Counted from the stretch's first letter, positions 19,370-27,560 are shown. The stretch: 64,000 bases of DNA from JAABRT01 sp038259155 (GCA_038259155.1 JBBSPE010000003.1:1-64000), one strand, 5' to 3'. Numbers and translations: made by a program. Notes: generated by a model from the sequence alone, not told the origin.

Positions 19370-19558
19370 GTGCGTCCCGGGGCTCCAGGGTGCCCGAGCG
19401 GTGACGATACCCTCACATCGCGTGATAAACGCTAAAGGTGGGCCGGTCTCGTGCCGAAAGACTTGGATGCGCGCCCGATCACGCTCACCACACCGATGTC
19501 GGTGAGTGCGGGCTCCTCAACGCGTTCCCGTTTTCACACCGATCCAGGAGTTTCCTAC

Positions 19559-19975
19559 ATGCCCACGTCGTTCGCACGTCGTACGTCGTTCGTGGCTGCC
19601 CTCGCCGCGGCGTTCCTCGCCTTCGGCCCGTTCGCATCCACGGCCCACGCACAGGGCGACAAAGTCTACGCGCTGGCCGAGCTGCAGACGCCGCCGAAGC
19701 TTCGCTCCACGTCGACGGCTGCTCGCCTGATCTCGGAGTCGTATCCCGAGGATCTCAAGAGCCGTGGCATTGGTGGCATGGTAGAGGTGCAGTTCATCGT
19801 TGATGAGACCGGCAAGGTTGTCGACGGCTCCATCGAAGTGCTCGACGCAACCCAGACCCAGCTCGGGGCAGCCGCCAAGAAGGTTGCCGCCAAGCTCGAG
19901 TTCCAGCCCGGCAAGGCCGGAGGCGCCGCGGTCAAGACGCAGGTCGTGCTGCCGATCATCTACAAGGCCAACTAA
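19559..19975 (+). CDS. Small periplasmic TonB C-terminal domain protein
   Basis: A 138-residue protein. Residues 1 to about 32 are a signal peptide ending in AHAQ. The rest is a TonB C-terminal fold: ESYPEDLKSRGIGGMVEVQFIVDETGKVVDGSIEVL, read in two parts, then the LEFQPGKAGG and VVLPIIYK strands. Ordinary TonB is anchored by an N-terminal membrane helix and has a long proline-rich linker; here both are replaced by a cleavable-looking signal and a very short linker. It may therefore be a soluble periplasmic TonB-fold protein rather than an energy transducer. AGGAG at 19546-19550 is a clear ribosome-binding site, 8 nt from the ATG. It is monocistronic between two hairpins. Confidence 0.85.
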   Translation: MPTSFARRTSFVAALAAAFLAFGPFASTAHAQGDKVYALAELQTPPKLRSTSTAARLISESYPEDLKSRGIGGMVEVQFIVDETGKVVDGSIEVLDATQTQLGAAAKKVAAKLEFQPGKAGGAAVKTQVVLPIIYKAN

Positions 19976-20032
19976 GTCCGGCTCTCCAGATCGATCGCCA
20001 CCCGACCGCGCGACGGACGGGTGAGGTGTAGC

Positions 20033-20069
20033 ACAAGGCGGGTCTCTGCATCGCAGGGACCCGCCTTGT
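20033..20069 (+). terminator. Hairpin terminator after the TonB-domain gene
   Basis: ACAAGGCGGGTC at 20033-20044 pairs perfectly with GACCCGCCTTGT at 20058-20069. The outer part of the right arm is CCTTGT, with no longer T-run. Confidence 0.65.
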
Positions 20070-20158
20070 CGCGTCTGCGTCCCAAACGCGTCGTCCAGGA
20101 GCCGTCCCTCGGCGTGGCGGGTGTGCATCGCTCCGCCCGCCCCTTAAGTTCTTCTCCC

Positions 20159-21703
20159 ATGTCCATGCGCGAGAAACTCGATCGGTTGGCGCGCGCCCGC
20201 GCCGACGCGGAACTTGGCGGTGGCGCGGAGCGCCTCGCCGCCCAACACGCCAAGGGCAAGCTGTCGGCCCGTGAACGTCTGGACGTGCTCCTTGATGAGG
20301 GCACCTTCACCGAACTCGACCGCTTCGTCACCTCACGTGCGCTGAGTGAGAACGAGTCGCCCGTATACGGCGACGGCGTGGTGACCGGGTACGGCCGCAT
20401 CGACGGTCGTTTGGTCTACGTGTATTCACAGGACTTCACCGTGTTCGGTGGCTCCTTGTCCGAAGCGCACGCAGAAAAGATCTGCAAGGTCATGGACCTG
20501 GCCATGCGCAACGGGGCGCCCGTCATCGGCCTGAACGATTCCGGTGGCGCGCGCATCCAGGAAGGCGTCGTGTCACTCGGCGGGTACGCGGACATTTTCC
20601 TCCGCAATACCATGGCGTCCGGCGTCGTCCCCCAGATCTCCGCCATCCTTGGACCATGCGCCGGTGGTGCCGTGTATTCGCCGGCCATCACCGACTTCAT
20701 CTACATGGTGCGCAAGACGAGCTACATGTTCGTCACCGGCCCCAATGTGGTGAAGACCGTCACGCACGAAGACGTCACCATGGAGCAGCTCGGCGGCGCC
20801 GACACGCACGCCGGCACGAGCGGCGTCGCACACTTCGCACACGACTCCGAACTCGAGAGTCTCCACGCGATTCGCGAGCTCTTCCGGTTCGTGCCGTCCA
20901 ACAACGTGGATGATCCGCCGCGTGGCGCCGGCACCGACCCCGCGTCGCGACGCGACGAGGCGCTGCTTGACCTGGTGCCGGATCATCCGAATCAGCCGTA
21001 TGACATGCACGAGGTGCTCAAGCGCATTGTCGACGACGGCGAGTTCTACGAAGTGCAGCCTGACTACGCGGCCAACATCCTCGTGGGCTTCGCGCATCTC
21101 GGTGGGCAGAGCGTGGGCATCGTGGCCAATCAGCCGGCCGTGCTCGCCGGTGTGCTCGACATCGATGCCTCGCTCAAGGCGGCGCGGTTCGTGCGCTTCT
21201 GCGACTGCTTCAACATTCCGATCATCACGTTTGAGGACGTGCCGGGTTTCCTGCCGGGTACCGTTCAGGAGCACGGTGGCATCATCAAGCACGGCGCGAA
21301 GCTGCTTTACGCCTACTGCGAGGCCACGGTGCCCAAACTCACCGTCATCACGCGCAAGGCGTATGGTGGTGCATACGACGTCATGAGTTCCAAGCACATC
21401 CGCGGCGACCTGAACCTCGCCTGGCCAACGGCTGAGATCGCGGTGATGGGTCCGAAGGGCGCCGTGGAGATTCTGTATCGCAAGGAAATCGCCGCGTCCG
21501 ACGACCCCGCCGCCGCGCTTGATGCCCGTGTGGCCGAGTACACCGAGCGGTTCGCGAATCCGTACAACGCTGCCGCCCGCGGGTACGTCGATGACGTCAT
21601 CGATCCGCGCGACACACGCCCCCGCCTCATCGACGCGTTGCAGACGCTGCGGGGCAAGCGTGATCGCAACCCGCCGCGCAAGCACGGCAACCTTCCGCTC
21701 TGA
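20159..21703 (+). CDS. pccB: Acyl-CoA carboxylase carboxyltransferase subunit, probable propionyl-CoA type
   Basis: Transfers carboxyl from carboxybiotin to an acyl-CoA. The 514 residues make a complete two-crotonase-fold beta subunit. The N-terminal half has LNDSGGARIQEG and GPCAGGAVYSP; the C-terminal half has DVPGFLPG and KAYGGAYDVMSSKH. Asp407 in GGAYDVM occupies the position that, in Streptomyces PccB versus AccB, distinguishes propionyl-CoA (Asp) from acetyl-CoA (Ile) preference, as I recall the published structures. That suggests propionyl-CoA carboxylase, which would act directly after Pcs. It leads a carboxylase operon with accC, an rRNA methyltransferase and a BCCP. The start at 20159 (MSMREKLD) is likely; ATG 20165 is possible. 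A TAAGTT box ends 8 nt upstream of the ATG. Confidence 0.9.
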   Translation: MSMREKLDRLARARADAELGGGAERLAAQHAKGKLSARERLDVLLDEGTFTELDRFVTSRALSENESPVYGDGVVTGYGRIDGRLVYVYSQDFTVFGGSLSEAHAEKICKVMDLAMRNGAPVIGLNDSGGARIQEGVVSLGGYADIFLRNTMASGVVPQISAILGPCAGGAVYSPAITDFIYMVRKTSYMFVTGPNVVKTVTHEDVTMEQLGGADTHAGTSGVAHFAHDSELESLHAIRELFRFVPSNNVDDPPRGAGTDPASRRDEALLDLVPDHPNQPYDMHEVLKRIVDDGEFYEVQPDYAANILVGFAHLGGQSVGIVANQPAVLAGVLDIDASLKAARFVRFCDCFNIPIITFEDVPGFLPGTVQEHGGIIKHGAKLLYAYCEATVPKLTVITRKAYGGAYDVMSSKHIRGDLNLAWPTAEIAVMGPKGAVEILYRKEIAASDDPAAALDARVAEYTERFANPYNAAARGYVDDVIDPRDTRPRLIDALQTLRGKRDRNPPRKHGNLPL

Positions 21704-21710
21704 GTTGCCC

Positions 21711-23240
21711 ATGTTTGGCAAGGTTCTGATCGCCAATCGCGGCGAGATTGCACTCCGCGTCATCCGCGCCTGTCAGGAGCTCGGCATTCGCTCCGTGGCG
21801 GTGTATTCGGAAGCGGACGCCCGCGCGCCGCACGTGCGTGCAGCGGATGAAGCGGTGTGCGTCGGTCCGCCCCCGTCCAGCCAAAGCTACCTGCTGGGCG
21901 ATCGCCTCATCGAGGTGGCAAAACAAACGGGCGCCGAGGCCATCCATCCGGGTTACGGGTTTCTGTCCGAACGTGCGTGGTTCGCGCGGGCGGTGCGTGA
22001 CGCCGGCCTGGTCTTCGTGGGTCCGCCCGCTGAAGCCATCGAGGCGATGGGCAGCAAGACCGCCGCGCGGCAGCTCGTGACAGCGGCCGGCGTGCCCGTC
22101 GTGCCCGGTACCACCGAGGCCCTGCGCGACGCGGCGGAGGCTGCTCGGATCGCGGACGAGTTCGGCTATCCGGTGCTGCTCAAGGCTGCGGCCGGCGGCG
22201 GCGGAAAGGGCATGCGAATCGTGCGACAAGCCAGCGAAATGGAATCCGCGTTGGCTTCCGCGCAGCGTGAAGCGCAGAACGCGTTCGGTGATGACGCGGT
22301 GTACGTGGAGAAGTACATCGAGGGGCCGCGCCACGTGGAGATTCAGGTGCTGGCCGACATGCACGGCACCGTGCTGCACCTCGGCGAGCGCGAGTGTTCG
22401 CTGCAGCGCCGTCATCAAAAGATGCTGGAAGAGGCGCCCAGTCCGGCCGTGTCTCCGGAGTTGCGCGCGCGCATGGGGGAGACCGCCGCGGCCGCGGCTC
22501 GTGCGGCGGGCTACGTAAACGCGGGTACCTGCGAGTTCCTGCTCGACCGCGATGGGCAGTTCTATTTCCTCGAAATGAACACGCGCATTCAGGTGGAGCA
22601 TCCGGTCACCGAACTGGTGATGGGCCTCGATCTCGTGCAGTGGCAGTTGCGCATTGCCGCTGGTGAGGCGCTGCCGTTCGCGCAGAAGAGCTTCACGCCG
22701 CGCGGCTGGGCCATCGAGTGCCGCATCACCAGCGAAGATCCGGCCAACGGCTTCTTGCCGAGCACCGGACGCATCTCGCATCTGCATGTGCCGTCGGGAC
22801 CGGGTGTTCGCTGGGACGGCGGAATCGAAGCCGGCAGCGAGATCGGCCTGCACTACGACCCGATGCTGGCGAAGCTCATCGTGCACGCGCCAACGCGCGC
22901 CCTGGCGATCGCCCGCATGCAGCGGGCACTGCGCGAGTTGGTGATCGAGGGGGTGGAGTCGTCGCGTGGATTTCATCTCCGCCTGCTCGCGCATCCGGAC
23001 GTGCAGTCCGGTGATCTCAGCATCCAGTGGCTCGAGGCGCACCTCGAGGACCTCACCACCACGCCGGCGAGCGACGAGACGATCAAACTCGCGGCCATCG
23101 CGGCGGCACTGACGGCCGACGCCGACCGCACGCAGCGGGTCGGGAGCACGGACCCGGGTGCCGATGCATCCGTGGGCGATGTATCACGTGGCCTCGGTTG
23201 GCGTGCCGTCGCGCGTCGCGAAGCCTTGCGCACCGACTGA
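21711..23240 (+). CDS. accC: Biotin carboxylase subunit of acyl-CoA carboxylase
   Basis: ATP-dependent carboxylation of biotin on its carrier protein. The 509-residue ATP-grasp enzyme starts MFGKVLIANRGEIALR. It has the glycine-rich AAAGGGGKGMR, the EKYIEGPRHVEIQVL segment, and the catalytic NTRIQVEHPVTE. The last roughly 55 residues after GDLSIQWLEAHL extend past the standard biotin carboxylase core and are Ala/Asp-rich. No biotinyl domain is fused; the carrier is the separate gene at 24560. It lies 7 nt after pccB. It probably also serves acetyl-CoA carboxylase with the distant accD, since no other accC is seen here. Confidence 0.93.
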   Translation: MFGKVLIANRGEIALRVIRACQELGIRSVAVYSEADARAPHVRAADEAVCVGPPPSSQSYLLGDRLIEVAKQTGAEAIHPGYGFLSERAWFARAVRDAGLVFVGPPAEAIEAMGSKTAARQLVTAAGVPVVPGTTEALRDAAEAARIADEFGYPVLLKAAAGGGGKGMRIVRQASEMESALASAQREAQNAFGDDAVYVEKYIEGPRHVEIQVLADMHGTVLHLGERECSLQRRHQKMLEEAPSPAVSPELRARMGETAAAAARAAGYVNAGTCEFLLDRDGQFYFLEMNTRIQVEHPVTELVMGLDLVQWQLRIAAGEALPFAQKSFTPRGWAIECRITSEDPANGFLPSTGRISHLHVPSGPGVRWDGGIEAGSEIGLHYDPMLAKLIVHAPTRALAIARMQRALRELVIEGVESSRGFHLRLLAHPDVQSGDLSIQWLEAHLEDLTTTPASDETIKLAAIAAALTADADRTQRVGSTDPGADASVGDVSRGLGWRAVARREALRTD

Positions 23241-24563
23241 ATGGCGCGGCACGCACGCGCTGCGCCGGAATCGCGCGCACCCAGCGAGACCGTGACCTTG
23301 CACGTCGACAGTCTGGCCGCCGGCGGCGACGGTGTGGCCCGTCTCGATGGCATGGCCGTATTCGTGCCACGGACGGCGCCGGGCGATGTTGTGCGCGTGC
23401 AGCTCACGCGCCGCAATCGGTTTGGGCGCGGGCGCGTGCTCGCCGTCGTTGAGCCGTCGCGCGATCGCGTGGTGGCGCCATGCGCGCACTATGATCGAGA
23501 TGGTTGCGGCGGCTGCCAGTGGCAGCATCTCGCGTTGCCCGCGCAACGAGCGGCCAAGGCGCAACTTGTGGTGGATGCCTTCCGTCGCATTGCGCAGCGC
23601 GATGTGCCGCGACCGATTGTGTCCGGCACCGACGAGGCGTTCGGCTACCGGCGCACCATCAGCGTGACCGTACGCGGCTTGGGGCGCCGTCGGGTTGGCG
23701 GCTTCCGCGCCGTGGCGAGCCCCGACACGGTCGTGCCGATTGCGCACTGCATGCTCGCGCATCCCGATGTGCAGCGGGCGTGGGATGCAGTGCGTCGCGA
23801 ACTGTCGCGTCTACCGGTGGGAGACGGCGCGGCCGAGCTGCGCGTGACCATCCGGCACTTTGGCGACCGTGACATTGCGCTTGTGGTGGAAGGTGGCGCC
23901 GCGTGGCCCGCGCCGGAGCTCGAGGCGCTGGCTGCGGCCACGCCGAACTGCCGCGGAATTTGGTGGCAGCCATCCGAGCGTCCGATGCGGCTGATCTGGG
24001 AGCGGGCTCGTGGCAGCACGCGTGAACCCAATGACGAGCTCACGGTCTCCGCGAGTTTCGTGCAGGTGAATGCCGCGGTCGCGGCAATGCTGCAGGCCTT
24101 CGTGCTCTCCGCTGTGCAGGCGGAGTCGCCGGTGCAGGTGGTGGACGCGTACGCGGGCGCGGGCGATCTGTCGCTGGCGCTGGCGTCTCGCGGCGTCCGG
24201 GTCACGGCCATTGAGCGTGACGAGCGCGCGGCTGCGCGCGCGGCGACTCGGCTTCCGTCGGGATCGCACGTCTTGTGTGGCCGTGTCGAGGATCTGCTGA
24301 GCGAGGCGCTGCCGGCCGACGTGCTGGTCATGAATCCGCCGCGCGGGGGCGTGGACGAGCGGGTGTGCGCGCTGCTCGCGGCGAGCGCGGCTGACGGCAC
24401 GGCACCTCGGCTGCTTGTGTACGTGAGTTGCGATCCTGCCACCTTGGCGCGCGACGTGAGCCGACTCACCGGCTGGCGCGTGGATGGCACTGCCTGTTTT
24501 GACATGTTTCCCCAGACGGCACACGTCGAATCCGTGTGTCTGCTACGGCCGGAGGTCGCATGA
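23241..24563 (+). CDS. rlmD: 23S rRNA (uracil-5-)-methyltransferase, RlmD/TrmA family
   Basis: SAM-dependent C5-methylation of a uridine in rRNA (U1939-type in RlmD). The 440 residues carry a TRAM domain at about 17-75, an iron-sulfur cysteine set of Cys81, Cys89, Cys92 and Cys170 with the RlmD-like Cx7Cx2C spacing, and a C-terminal Rossmann methyltransferase with DAYAGAGDLS, MNPPRGG and YVSCDPATLARD (catalytic Cys397). The ATG directly follows the accC stop with no gap, and its stop overlaps the BCCP start (ATGA). It is thus co-transcribed inside the carboxylase operon although functionally unrelated. Which uridine it modifies (RlmD, RlmCD or tRNA m5U54) cannot be settled from sequence; the Fe-S cysteines favour RlmD. 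Confidence 0.85.
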   Translation: MARHARAAPESRAPSETVTLHVDSLAAGGDGVARLDGMAVFVPRTAPGDVVRVQLTRRNRFGRGRVLAVVEPSRDRVVAPCAHYDRDGCGGCQWQHLALPAQRAAKAQLVVDAFRRIAQRDVPRPIVSGTDEAFGYRRTISVTVRGLGRRRVGGFRAVASPDTVVPIAHCMLAHPDVQRAWDAVRRELSRLPVGDGAAELRVTIRHFGDRDIALVVEGGAAWPAPELEALAAATPNCRGIWWQPSERPMRLIWERARGSTREPNDELTVSASFVQVNAAVAAMLQAFVLSAVQAESPVQVVDAYAGAGDLSLALASRGVRVTAIERDERAAARAATRLPSGSHVLCGRVEDLLSEALPADVLVMNPPRGGVDERVCALLAASAADGTAPRLLVYVSCDPATLARDVSRLTGWRVDGTACFDMFPQTAHVESVCLLRPEVA

Positions 24564-25066
24564 AGTACATCGTGGACGTGGCAGGTCGTCGGGTCGTGGT
24601 CGAGTTGGATGGCACACATGTGACCATTGACGGGCAACGGCAGGCGGCGGTGCTTGAAACGCTGGGCGATACGCCGGTGCGCGTGTTGCGGGTGGGAGAC
24701 ACCGTGCATCGGGTGATCGCACGGCGCGACGGGGCGCGCGGATCGTATCAGCTGGATGTGGACGGCTGGCAGTTCGCCGTTGAGGCGCTCGATGAGCGCA
24801 CCCGGGCCATTCGGGATCTGGCGGCGGCATCGCAGGCCGCCTCCGGCCCGGCGCCCCTCGTGGCACCCATGCCCGGGTTGGTGGTGCGGGTGCTGGTGGC
24901 GCCGGGTGACGAGGTGGTGGCCGGGCAGGGATTGGTGGTCGTGGAGGCGATGAAGATGGAGAATGAGTTGCGTGCCTCCGCGGCCGCCCGCGTCACGGCC
25001 GTTCGCGCCGTGGTGGGAGCGGCCGTGGAAAAGGGCGCGGTGCTGGTTGAGGTGGAGTCGCTGTAG
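24560..25066 (+). CDS. Biotin carboxyl carrier protein
   Basis: A 168-residue carrier whose biotin is carboxylated by AccC and donates to the carboxyltransferase. The C-terminal biotinyl domain spans about 98-168, with the biotin-accepting Lys132 in EAMKMEN. The N-terminal about 85 residues (MKYIVDVAGRRVVVELDG) resemble the BCCP-linking domain of propionyl-CoA/oxaloacetate-type carriers more than AccB. The middle is Ala/Pro-rich. Its ATG overlaps the methyltransferase stop as ATGA; an in-frame ATG at 24536 would extend it into the upstream gene. It ends the operon that began with pccB. Confidence 0.9.
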   Translation: MKYIVDVAGRRVVVELDGTHVTIDGQRQAAVLETLGDTPVRVLRVGDTVHRVIARRDGARGSYQLDVDGWQFAVEALDERTRAIRDLAAASQAASGPAPLVAPMPGLVVRVLVAPGDEVVAGQGLVVVEAMKMENELRASAAARVTAVRAVVGAAVEKGAVLVEVESL

Positions 25067-25170
25067 CCGGGACGCCCACGGCGAGGCCCATGACCTTGGG
25101 CCCTCACCGCGCCCCCCGTCCGCTCAGCCATCCTGCCCGGCAGGCCTGTGTGGAAGGAGTGGGGCATCCG

Positions 25171-25199
25171 TTGACACGCCGTAAGTCCTTGGATATTCT
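25171..25199 (+). promoter_or_regulatory. Strong sigma-70 promoter of rplM-rpsI (TTGACA-N17-TATTCT)
   Basis: A perfect -35 box TTGACA at 25171-25176, an exact 17-bp spacer and TATTCT at 25194-25199. It is the best canonical promoter in the window and drives the rplM-rpsI operon with a start site near 25206. Confidence 0.82.
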
Positions 25200-25205
25200 A
25201 CAGGT

Positions 25206-25467
25206 CTGTCTCGTTCGGGGTACGTTGATATCGAGCGGTTGTTGCCAGCGTTTTCGGGGCAACGGGCCCGCCCGAGCAATCTGTCCGCCCGGGTTCTCAA
25301 CCAGACTTCTCCGGCCGTGGCCGGTTGCCGCGCGCTCCGCAAGGGGCGGCAGGTAGCCAGCGTCGGCCGGTTGTTCCAAGGTCGCCCAGTCGGGCGGCCT
25401 GCCCTTGGAGCCCGTGGTTGGGCTCCACCCACTGGTGCCGTTTGTGCGGCCCCCCGTTGATGCTCGC
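25206..25467 (+). promoter_or_regulatory. Long GC-rich leader of rplM-rpsI
   Basis: About 260 nt lie between the predicted start site and the rplM ATG. I find no gene in it. It has local hairpins, for example GCCC-N6-GGGC near 25420 and CCAAGG/CCTTGG between about 25375 and 25410. Ribosomal protein leaders that bind L13 or S9 are known in other bacteria, so an autoregulatory element is plausible but not demonstrated. Confidence 0.4.
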
Positions 25468-25917
25468 ATGAAGACCTACAGCGCTACTCCGAAGGATTTC
25501 GATCATCGTTGGTATGTCGTGGACGCCGAGGACATGGTGCTCGGTCGCCTGGCGTCCGAGGTCGCGAAGATCCTTCGCGGCAAGCACAAGCCCATGTTCA
25601 CACCGCACATGGACACCGGTGACTTCGTCATCGTGATCAATGCGGCCAAGGTGCGCGTGACGGGCAACAAGGCCACGCAGAAGACGTACTTCAAGCACAC
25701 CGGCTACATGGGGCACGAGTCCCACACGCCGTTTGCCACGATGCTGGCCAAGCATCCGGACCGCGTCATCGAGAAGGCGGTGTTCGGCATGTTGCCCAAG
25801 AACGCCCTGTCGCGTGGTACCGTGCGCCGCAAGCTGCGGGTCTACGCGACTGGCGAGCACCCGCATACCGCGCAGCAGCCCACGCCGCTGTCCTTCTCCA
25901 TGTCCGAGGCCAAGTAA
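25468..25917 (+). CDS. rplM: 50S ribosomal protein L13
   Basis: Early-assembling 50S protein. The 149 residues match the usual 142-150. Family motifs include WYVVDAEDMVLGRLAS, LRGKHKPMFTPHMDTGD and AVFGMLPKNALSRG. ATG 25468 (MKTYSATPKDF) is the homologous start. The usual partner rpsI follows 3 nt after the stop, so the two form a classic two-gene operon. Confidence 0.97.
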   Translation: MKTYSATPKDFDHRWYVVDAEDMVLGRLASEVAKILRGKHKPMFTPHMDTGDFVIVINAAKVRVTGNKATQKTYFKHTGYMGHESHTPFATMLAKHPDRVIEKAVFGMLPKNALSRGTVRRKLRVYATGEHPHTAQQPTPLSFSMSEAK

Positions 25918-25920
25918 CCC

Positions 25921-26310
25921 ATGTCCGGAACCACGCACGCCATTGGCCGCCGCAAGGAAGCCGTCTGCCGCATCTACCTCACGCCTGGCACCGGCAAGTG
26001 GGACATCAACGGTCGTCAGCTCGGTGAGTTTTTCCCGCGTCCGGCGCTGGTGTCGTCCATCCAGCAGCCGTTCACGGCCACGGAGACGCTCGGGCAGTTC
26101 GATGTTCGCGCGCTGCTCAGCGGCGGCGGAGTCGCCGGTCAGGCAGGTGCGATCCGTCTCGCGATCGCCCGCGCGCTTGTGAAGGTTGACGAAACGAACA
26201 AGCCCAAGCTGCGCCCGCTCGGTCTGCTCACGCGCGACGCCCGCTCGGTGGAGCGCAAGAAGCCCGGCCAGCCCGGCGCCCGCAAGAAGTTCCAGTTCTC
26301 CAAGCGCTGA
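25921..26310 (+). CDS. rpsI: 30S ribosomal protein S9
   Basis: A 129-residue 30S protein whose C-terminal tail reaches the P-site tRNA. It starts with HAIGRRKEAVCRIYL, contains GGGVAGQAGAIRLAIARAL, and ends with the basic KKFQFSKR tail with the conserved terminal Lys-Arg. It lies directly after rplM. Confidence 0.97.
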   Translation: MSGTTHAIGRRKEAVCRIYLTPGTGKWDINGRQLGEFFPRPALVSSIQQPFTATETLGQFDVRALLSGGGVAGQAGAIRLAIARALVKVDETNKPKLRPLGLLTRDARSVERKKPGQPGARKKFQFSKR

Positions 26311-26353
26311 TCGCGGCTTCGGCCTCGACGCGACTATCCCTCACGCTCTCTGA

Positions 26354-26400
26354 GTTCCTGGTGGGTGCCGGTGTCCCTTGCGACATCGGTCACTGGGAAC
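26354..26400 (+). ncRNA. Structured hairpin in the rpsB leader (candidate S2 autoregulatory element)
   Basis: Two nested stems: outer GTTCCTGGTG (26354-26363) with CACTGGGAAC (26391-26400), 10 pairs with two G-U; inner CCGGTGTC (26368-26375) with GACATCGG (26382-26389), 8 pairs around a CCTTGC loop. The structure ends 38 nt before the rpsB ATG. Its position and shape fit a ribosomal-protein S2 leader. Confidence 0.6.
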
Positions 26401-26438
26401 GATGACGACAGCGGACGCACAACCACACGTATCGCACC

Positions 26439-27467
26439 ATGGCAAATCCGTCTCTTGAACAACTGTTGGCTGCCGGCGTCCACTTCGGGCATCAGACCCG
26501 TCGCTGGAACCCCAAGATGCGCCGCTTCATCTTCGCTGAGCGCAACGGCATCCACATCATCGATCTGCAGAAGACGCTGCGGCAGATCGAACTCGCGCAG
26601 AAGCTCGTGCGTGAGGTCGTCCTCCGCGGCGAAAGCGTGCTCTTCGTGTGCACCAAGCGGCAGCTCGCGGCCATCGTGCGCGACGAGGCCGATCGGTGCA
26701 ACGCGATGTTCGTCACCGAGCGCTGGCTCGGCGGTATGCTCACCAACTTCCAGACGGTGAAGAAGCAGGTCCGCAAGCTCAAGGACCTCGAAGCCGGCAC
26801 CGAAGATGGCACGCTTGCGAACTACACCAAGAAAGAACAGCTCATGATGTCGCGTCAGCGTGAGAAGCTCTCGAAGTATCTCGAGGGCATCAAGACCATG
26901 ACGCGCGTGCCGGGCCTGCTGTTCATCGTGGACTCCAAGAAGGAGCGCATTGCGGTTACCGAAGCGAACAAGCTCGGTATTCCGATCGTGTCCATCTGCG
27001 ATACGAACGCCGACCCGGACCTCATCACGGTACCGATTGCCGGCAATGACGATGCCATTCGTTCGGTGGAGCTGATCACGAGGGCCATCGCCGACACGAT
27101 CGACGAGGCGCGTCGCGAAGCACCCGCGCGCCCCGCCGACGAAGAGGCCGAGAGCTACGTGTACAGCACCGATCGCGGAGCGGAGCCGGCCGCGAAGGGC
27201 GACGACGACCGCAACAAGCGTCGCCGGCCTCGTCGCCGCCGTGCGAAGCCTGAGGCCATCGCGCGTCTGCGCACTGGCGCTGACGGTGCCGAGGGCGCGG
27301 GTGAAGGCGATGAGGGTTCTGCCGACGACGCAGGGTCTGACGACGCGCCAGCTGTAACGTCCGCAGCACCTGCCGCTTCCACACCGGCGGCGCCAGCCAT
27401 GCCGTCTGCTCCGGTGCAGCCGGCAACGCCGGCAGCACCCGCGGCACCGGTCACTACGGACGAATAG
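26439..27467 (+). CDS. rpsB: 30S ribosomal protein S2 with long C-terminal extension
   Basis: 30S protein needed to bind S1. The first roughly 230 residues are a full S2: LLAAGVHFGHQTRRWNPKM, ERWLGGMLTNFQT, IVDSKKERIAVTEA and NADPDLITVPIAGNDD. The protein then continues for about 110 residues beyond the usual 230-260. This tail has a basic stretch (NKRRRPRRRRAKPEA), an acidic Gly/Asp/Glu stretch and an Ala/Pro-rich end, and looks disordered. Codon use in the tail looks like the rest, so it is part of the gene rather than a frameshift. It is followed by a hairpin and then tsf, its usual partner. Confidence 0.96.
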   Translation: MANPSLEQLLAAGVHFGHQTRRWNPKMRRFIFAERNGIHIIDLQKTLRQIELAQKLVREVVLRGESVLFVCTKRQLAAIVRDEADRCNAMFVTERWLGGMLTNFQTVKKQVRKLKDLEAGTEDGTLANYTKKEQLMMSRQREKLSKYLEGIKTMTRVPGLLFIVDSKKERIAVTEANKLGIPIVSICDTNADPDLITVPIAGNDDAIRSVELITRAIADTIDEARREAPARPADEEAESYVYSTDRGAEPAAKGDDDRNKRRRPRRRRAKPEAIARLRTGADGAEGAGEGDEGSADDAGSDDAPAVTSAAPAASTPAAPAMPSAPVQPATPAAPAAPVTTDE

Positions 27468-27530
27468 CGTCTGTCGCCGGAGTCGGTCGCACACCTCGAG
27501 CGTGCGACAACCATCCGGCTGAGTGGGACG

Positions 27531-27560
27531 ACGCCGCCGGCCCTGTGCCGGCGGCGTTTG
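27531..27560 (+). terminator. Hairpin terminator/attenuator between rpsB and tsf
   Basis: ACGCCGCCGGC at 27531-27541 pairs perfectly with GCCGGCGGCGT at 27547-27557 around a 5-base loop, followed by TTG. It probably reduces read-through from rpsB into tsf. Confidence 0.62.

Noticed and set aside
19376..19558. Promoter for the TonB-domain gene around GATAAACGCTAAAG
   Set aside because: The region is AT-rich, but no -35 box sits 16-18 bp upstream of a convincing -10 box, so I left it out of the features.
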